Positions 16,704-19,409 of a stretch of 19,409 nucleotides of DNA are shown here, in pieces. The notes below the pieces were generated by a model. That model saw nothing but the letters and a program-made list of their open reading frames with translations, did not search any database and was not told where the DNA came from. How positions within the stretch are numbered: position 1 is the stretch's first letter; each line of letters starts with the position of its first letter. Source of the stretch: Treponema sp. (GTDB taxonomy: Bacteria; Spirochaetota; Spirochaetia; Treponematales; Treponemataceae); the NCBI GenBank assembly GCA_017963165.1, contig JAGCTZ010000006.1, positions 1-19,409 of the forward strand, written 5' to 3'. The position numbers and the translations under genes are program-made.

Positions 16704-16744
16704 AAAATCGGTTATTTCGACTCCGCTCAATAACCGATTTTTTT
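16704..16744 (+). terminator. Operon terminator carrying REP-like core B in reverse orientation
   Basis: Bases 16704-16716 are the exact reverse complement of 16729-16741, a 13-bp stem with a 12-base loop, and T continues to 16744 for seven T in a row. It lies between the convergent last operon gene and dinB and may also stop dinB transcription, though the T-run is poorer on that strand. The loop with its flanks reads, on the minus strand, TGAGCGGAGTCGAA, differing by one base from palindrome A. Confidence 0.85.
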
Positions 16745-16757
16745 GGATTAAATCTGT

Positions 16758-17936
16758 TTATTCGTCTTGTTCCTGCTTAGAATTTAGAAGAAGCCTTGCT
16801 TTTTGAATCTTCGGCACATTCTTTTTTGAGTTGTGCTTGATAATTGTCTTTTCAAGCTTACGCAGATTGTCATTGCCAAAATCAAAAAGCTCGCCCTGCG
16901 AATCAGACTTGTCCGTGCAGTTAGACATACCCACACCAAGCAGTCTGATTCCGTAGCCTTTATGCCATTTCGAATAAAAAAGCTCTTTGACAGCCTTAAA
17001 AAGAAAATCAAAAGTGTCAACGTCAGACTGAAACGTTTTTTGAATTCCTGTCGTCGAAAAATCACCGTATCTTATTTTGAGATGTACTGTTTTGCTGTAA
17101 ACGCCTTCTGTTTCTGTTCTGTAACGCACCTCTTCGCAGAGCTGCATAAGTGCAGTTTCTATAACATAAGGATCTGTTAAATCGTAAGGGTAAGTGTGCT
17201 CTGCGCTTATCGAATGGTTCTTCGATTCTGATGCAAAAGTCTCTGCCGAAAGACCATGACTCGCGTTATAAAGGAAAGAGCCGCCAGCAATACCAAATCC
17301 ACGCTGAAGCGCCTCTTCTGAAACATTCGCAATCTCTTTTATAGAAAAAAAGCCAGATTCGCGCAGCTTGCTCAAAGTCTTGGGCCCGGCTCCCCAGAGC
17401 TTTTCCAGCGGAAGAGACTGCATGAATTCAGCTTCTTCACCCGGCTTTACAAAGCAGAAGCCGTCTGGTTTTGAAATGCCAGAAGCGACTTTTGCGACAT
17501 ACTTGTTGGATGCAAGCCCGGCCGAAACAGTAAGGCCCGTGCGTGATTTTACTTCTGCTTTAAGGCGCATTGCAGTCTCTTCGGGCGGGCCGAAAAGCCG
17601 TTCTGTGCCGGTCAAATCAATAAAAGCTTCGTCAATAGACATCTGCTGTATGTCGGGCGAAAACTCGTCAAAAATGCTCATAACTTCCCTTGATTTTTCG
17701 TGGTAGCGTGACATACGCCCTCTAACGAAGATTCCGTCAGGGCAAAGCATCTTTGCCTGCGCCGCGCTCATTGCCGAGTGCACGCCGTATTTTCTTGCTT
17801 CATAGGAACATGTCGAAACAATACTCCGCCTTGAATCTGGGTCGCCGCCCACAATAACGGGCTTGCCTCTGTATTGCGGAAAATCAAGCTGCTCGACAGA
17901 CGCAAAAAACGCGTCTAAATCTACATGCAGAAACAT
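16758..17936 (-). CDS. dinB: DNA polymerase IV (Y-family translesion polymerase)
   Basis: The protein has 392 residues, somewhat longer than E. coli Pol IV (351). It copies damaged DNA with low fidelity in the cytoplasm. The palm motifs are intact: HVDLDAFFASVE with catalytic D6 and steric gate F11, YEARKYGV in the fingers, and SIDEAF with D102 and E103. The thumb helix-hairpin-helix region contains LWGAGPKTLSKL. After the little-finger domain there is QGELF at 347-351, a good match to the QxxLF clamp-binding motif, but followed by a further 41 basic residues instead of lying at the very end. The ATG overlaps the stop of the upstream minus-strand gene by one base (TGATG), so translation is coupled. 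The region is clearly richer in GC than the operon. No LexA box was seen. Confidence 0.96.
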   Translation of the reverse strand: MFLHVDLDAFFASVEQLDFPQYRGKPVIVGGDPDSRRSIVSTCSYEARKYGVHSAMSAAQAKMLCPDGIFVRGRMSRYHEKSREVMSIFDEFSPDIQQMSIDEAFIDLTGTERLFGPPEETAMRLKAEVKSRTGLTVSAGLASNKYVAKVASGISKPDGFCFVKPGEEAEFMQSLPLEKLWGAGPKTLSKLRESGFFSIKEIANVSEEALQRGFGIAGGSFLYNASHGLSAETFASESKNHSISAEHTYPYDLTDPYVIETALMQLCEEVRYRTETEGVYSKTVHLKIRYGDFSTTGIQKTFQSDVDTFDFLFKAVKELFYSKWHKGYGIRLLGVGMSNCTDKSDSQGELFDFGNDNLRKLEKTIIKHNSKKNVPKIQKARLLLNSKQEQDE

Positions 17937-19409
17937 CAGTTTCCTCCGGCAGGCTGAACGATCAGCGTTTTTGACTCTTGAACAGTTCCGAATTCTTTCG
18001 TCTTTAAATAAGCTCTTGCCTCAATTTTTATAGGTATGCTGTTTTCGCACGTAAACTGAACAGTAAACGGATTTGGCGGATAATCGCCAAGAATGAACGA
18101 AGCTTCGTGGTTGCCGTTCAGCGATTGGAATGGAAAATTCGCATCGTAAACGGCAATTCCATCTTCAGCCAAAACTTTTATTTCAAGATTGAGAATCATC
18201 TTGCTTGAATTTATCTGCAAATCAATTCTATCGCGGTTCATTATTTTTGTGCGAGAAACTTCAAAACTTAGCGCGTCTAATTCAGGCTGCTCTTGTTTTG
18301 CTGCAGGTGCAAATGTGATTCTTTGCTGAGAGCTGTTCTGAAAAATAATTACGGCAGAAAGAGATGCTGTTAAAAAGATTGCGACACTTATGGCATACGG
18401 AAAATGCTTGTGCTTGTGGTTTCTTCCGAATATGCCGAGTCTTGCCGCAATACGCACCCATGTAAATTCAGCTGGGATGATGAGACATGCAATCAGCGCA
18501 TTTTCTGCAAAAGTAGCGTTGAAAAACCTGAAAAGGATATTCTGTCTCGGCATCATAACAATTGCAACTGCCATAAGCACAAACGGCAGAATCATTATAA
18601 AGCCGATAAGCACCATCGGAAAAATGTGCTTTACCCTTAAAAAAATCAACGCAAGCAGCAGTTCTGTGCTGAAAATGAGAAGCAGAGAAAGGTCGAACGA
18701 TGAAAAAATAAAGAGGTTTGCAAAGCAGATTATTACAAGAAGCCATGCGTATGCATAATCATTTGTAGAAAAAGGAATTAGCCTGTGAAACAATGCAAGT
18801 ATTGAAAACAGCATGAAAGCAAGCGAAGCTTTTAGTATGCATGCTCCGAAAAGATGAAAGAACCAGTTAGGGTAAACCTGCTTTGCAATAAGCTGCGCCG
18901 CATAAAACAAGAGCCATGTAATAACAATCATCATCGGAAGCAGAAACCATGATTTTTTTATTTCCTTGATATGCGAAGGCGTGCTTTTTTTTGTAAAAAG
19001 TGAAAAAATGCATATATACAATAGCGAAATTGCAGCAGTTGAAAGCAGAATAATCAAAAGAACAATCTCCGGAATAAAGATTGTCCTTTCGCCAGCTGTA
19101 ATCATGCTGTAGTGATAGTCCCATTCTTTTGTGTCTGATATTGCCAGAGATTTTGCAAAAGACGGCAGCGCATCAAAAATTTCTGCCGAAGAGCTTTCTA
19201 TGAGTAGAGCCGGAATGTTTTCTTTGAAATAAGCTTCAAGCTTAGGGTTCGACTGAATAAGTCCGGCACGATACAATGATATGAAAAGCCCGTCTACTTT
19301 GAGCTGAATATTCTGTTCCTTGCATGACTTGATTATGGTATCAAGAAGCCATGATGGTGCTGCCTTAAAAGGAACGCCCGTTGTAACGATGATGTTCCTG
19401 CTTCTTGAA
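17936..19409 (-). CDS. Partial multi-pass membrane protein, possibly with an M28-peptidase-like N-terminal domain
   Basis: The frame is open from the stop at 17936 to the right edge, giving 490 visible residues with the start outside the window. The TTG near 19276 is therefore not the true start. The visible N-terminal part (about 120 residues) has PSWLLDTIIKSCKEQNI and later FKENIPALLIE, an order that recalls the end of M28 aminopeptidase domains, but the usual Asp-His pair is not seen. Then come about nine hydrophobic helices, from 19085 down to about 18310, and a C-terminal domain of about 125 residues, probably outside the membrane. The gene ends in a one-base overlap with dinB. The M28 assignment is weak, and the membrane assignment is strong. 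Confidence 0.75.
   Translation of the reverse strand, partial: SRSRNIIVTTGVPFKAAPSWLLDTIIKSCKEQNIQLKVDGLFISLYRAGLIQSNPKLEAYFKENIPALLIESSSAEIFDALPSFAKSLAISDTKEWDYHYSMITAGERTIFIPEIVLLIILLSTAAISLLYICIFSLFTKKSTPSHIKEIKKSWFLLPMMIVITWLLFYAAQLIAKQVYPNWFFHLFGACILKASLAFMLFSILALFHRLIPFSTNDYAYAWLLVIICFANLFIFSSFDLSLLLIFSTELLLALIFLRVKHIFPMVLIGFIMILPFVLMAVAIVMMPRQNILFRFFNATFAENALIACLIIPAEFTWVRIAARLGIFGRNHKHKHFPYAISVAIFLTASLSAVIIFQNSSQQRITFAPAAKQEQPELDALSFEVSRTKIMNRDRIDLQINSSKMILNLEIKVLAEDGIAVYDANFPFQSLNGNHEASFILGDYPPNPFTVQFTCENSIPIKIEARAYLKTKEFGTVQESKTLIVQPAGGN

Noticed and set aside
17368..17706. Plus-strand open frame of 112 codons inside dinB
   Set aside because: It is antisense to the well-conserved palm and finger motifs of DNA polymerase IV.

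Overview
The window holds one long, tightly packed plus-strand operon of ten genes (about 123 to 16613), then two minus-strand housekeeping-type genes (16758 to the right edge). The operon is AT-rich, genes are separated by 0 to about 30 bases, and most have purine-rich Shine-Dalgarno sequences. The strong SD usage argues against Bacteroidota. Together with signal peptides, low GC and a typical Y-family polymerase, I favour a spirochaete close to Treponema, but this is inference from general resemblance and was not searched.

Layout. 1-122: a leader with a perfect 19-bp hairpin and T-run. 123-659: a small four-helix membrane protein. 677-2272: a secreted and membrane-anchored von Willebrand A (vWA) protein with an intact MIDAS. 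2284-3186: a three-helix membrane protein of unknown family. 3198-6659: a large tubulin/FtsZ-like protein with a C-terminal GYF_2 domain and a proline-rich tail. 6680-9187: a second protein with the same layout but no tubulin signature, probably a degenerate partner. 9192-10880: an Hsp70 with a shortened lid and an unusual linker. 10894-13512: a single-pass protein with a cytoplasmic helical half and a right-handed beta-helix outside the membrane. 13512-15068: a secreted protein with 20-residue G-x-G repeats and a long charged helix. 15080-15970: a membrane-anchored protein with two CPFC knuckles in a duplicated domain. 15990-16613: an Arg/Ser-rich single-pass protein. 16614-16757: two REP-like palindromes, one doubling as the terminator between convergent genes. 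16758-17936: dinB (DNA polymerase IV). 17936 to edge: a partial multi-pass membrane protein whose N-terminal end lies outside the window.

How the genes may work together. The operon looks like one multi-protein machine across the cytoplasmic membrane. A GTPase-type tubulin-like protein, its degenerate paralogue and an Hsp70 act in the cytoplasm. Single-pass linkers carry a vWA and a beta-helix to the outer face. Secreted repeat and zinc-knuckle proteins complete the outside part. Tubulin-like proteins encoded beside vWA proteins are known and were proposed to remodel membranes (FtsZl families, Makarova and Koonin 2010, recalled not searched). The combination here of two tubulin-like proteins, Hsp70, beta-helix, GxG-repeat protein and duplicated CPFC protein is not one I recognise as a described system. 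The best new clue is a short acidic motif, EDDFTF, that ends the Hsp70 and is repeated at the start of the beta-helix protein.
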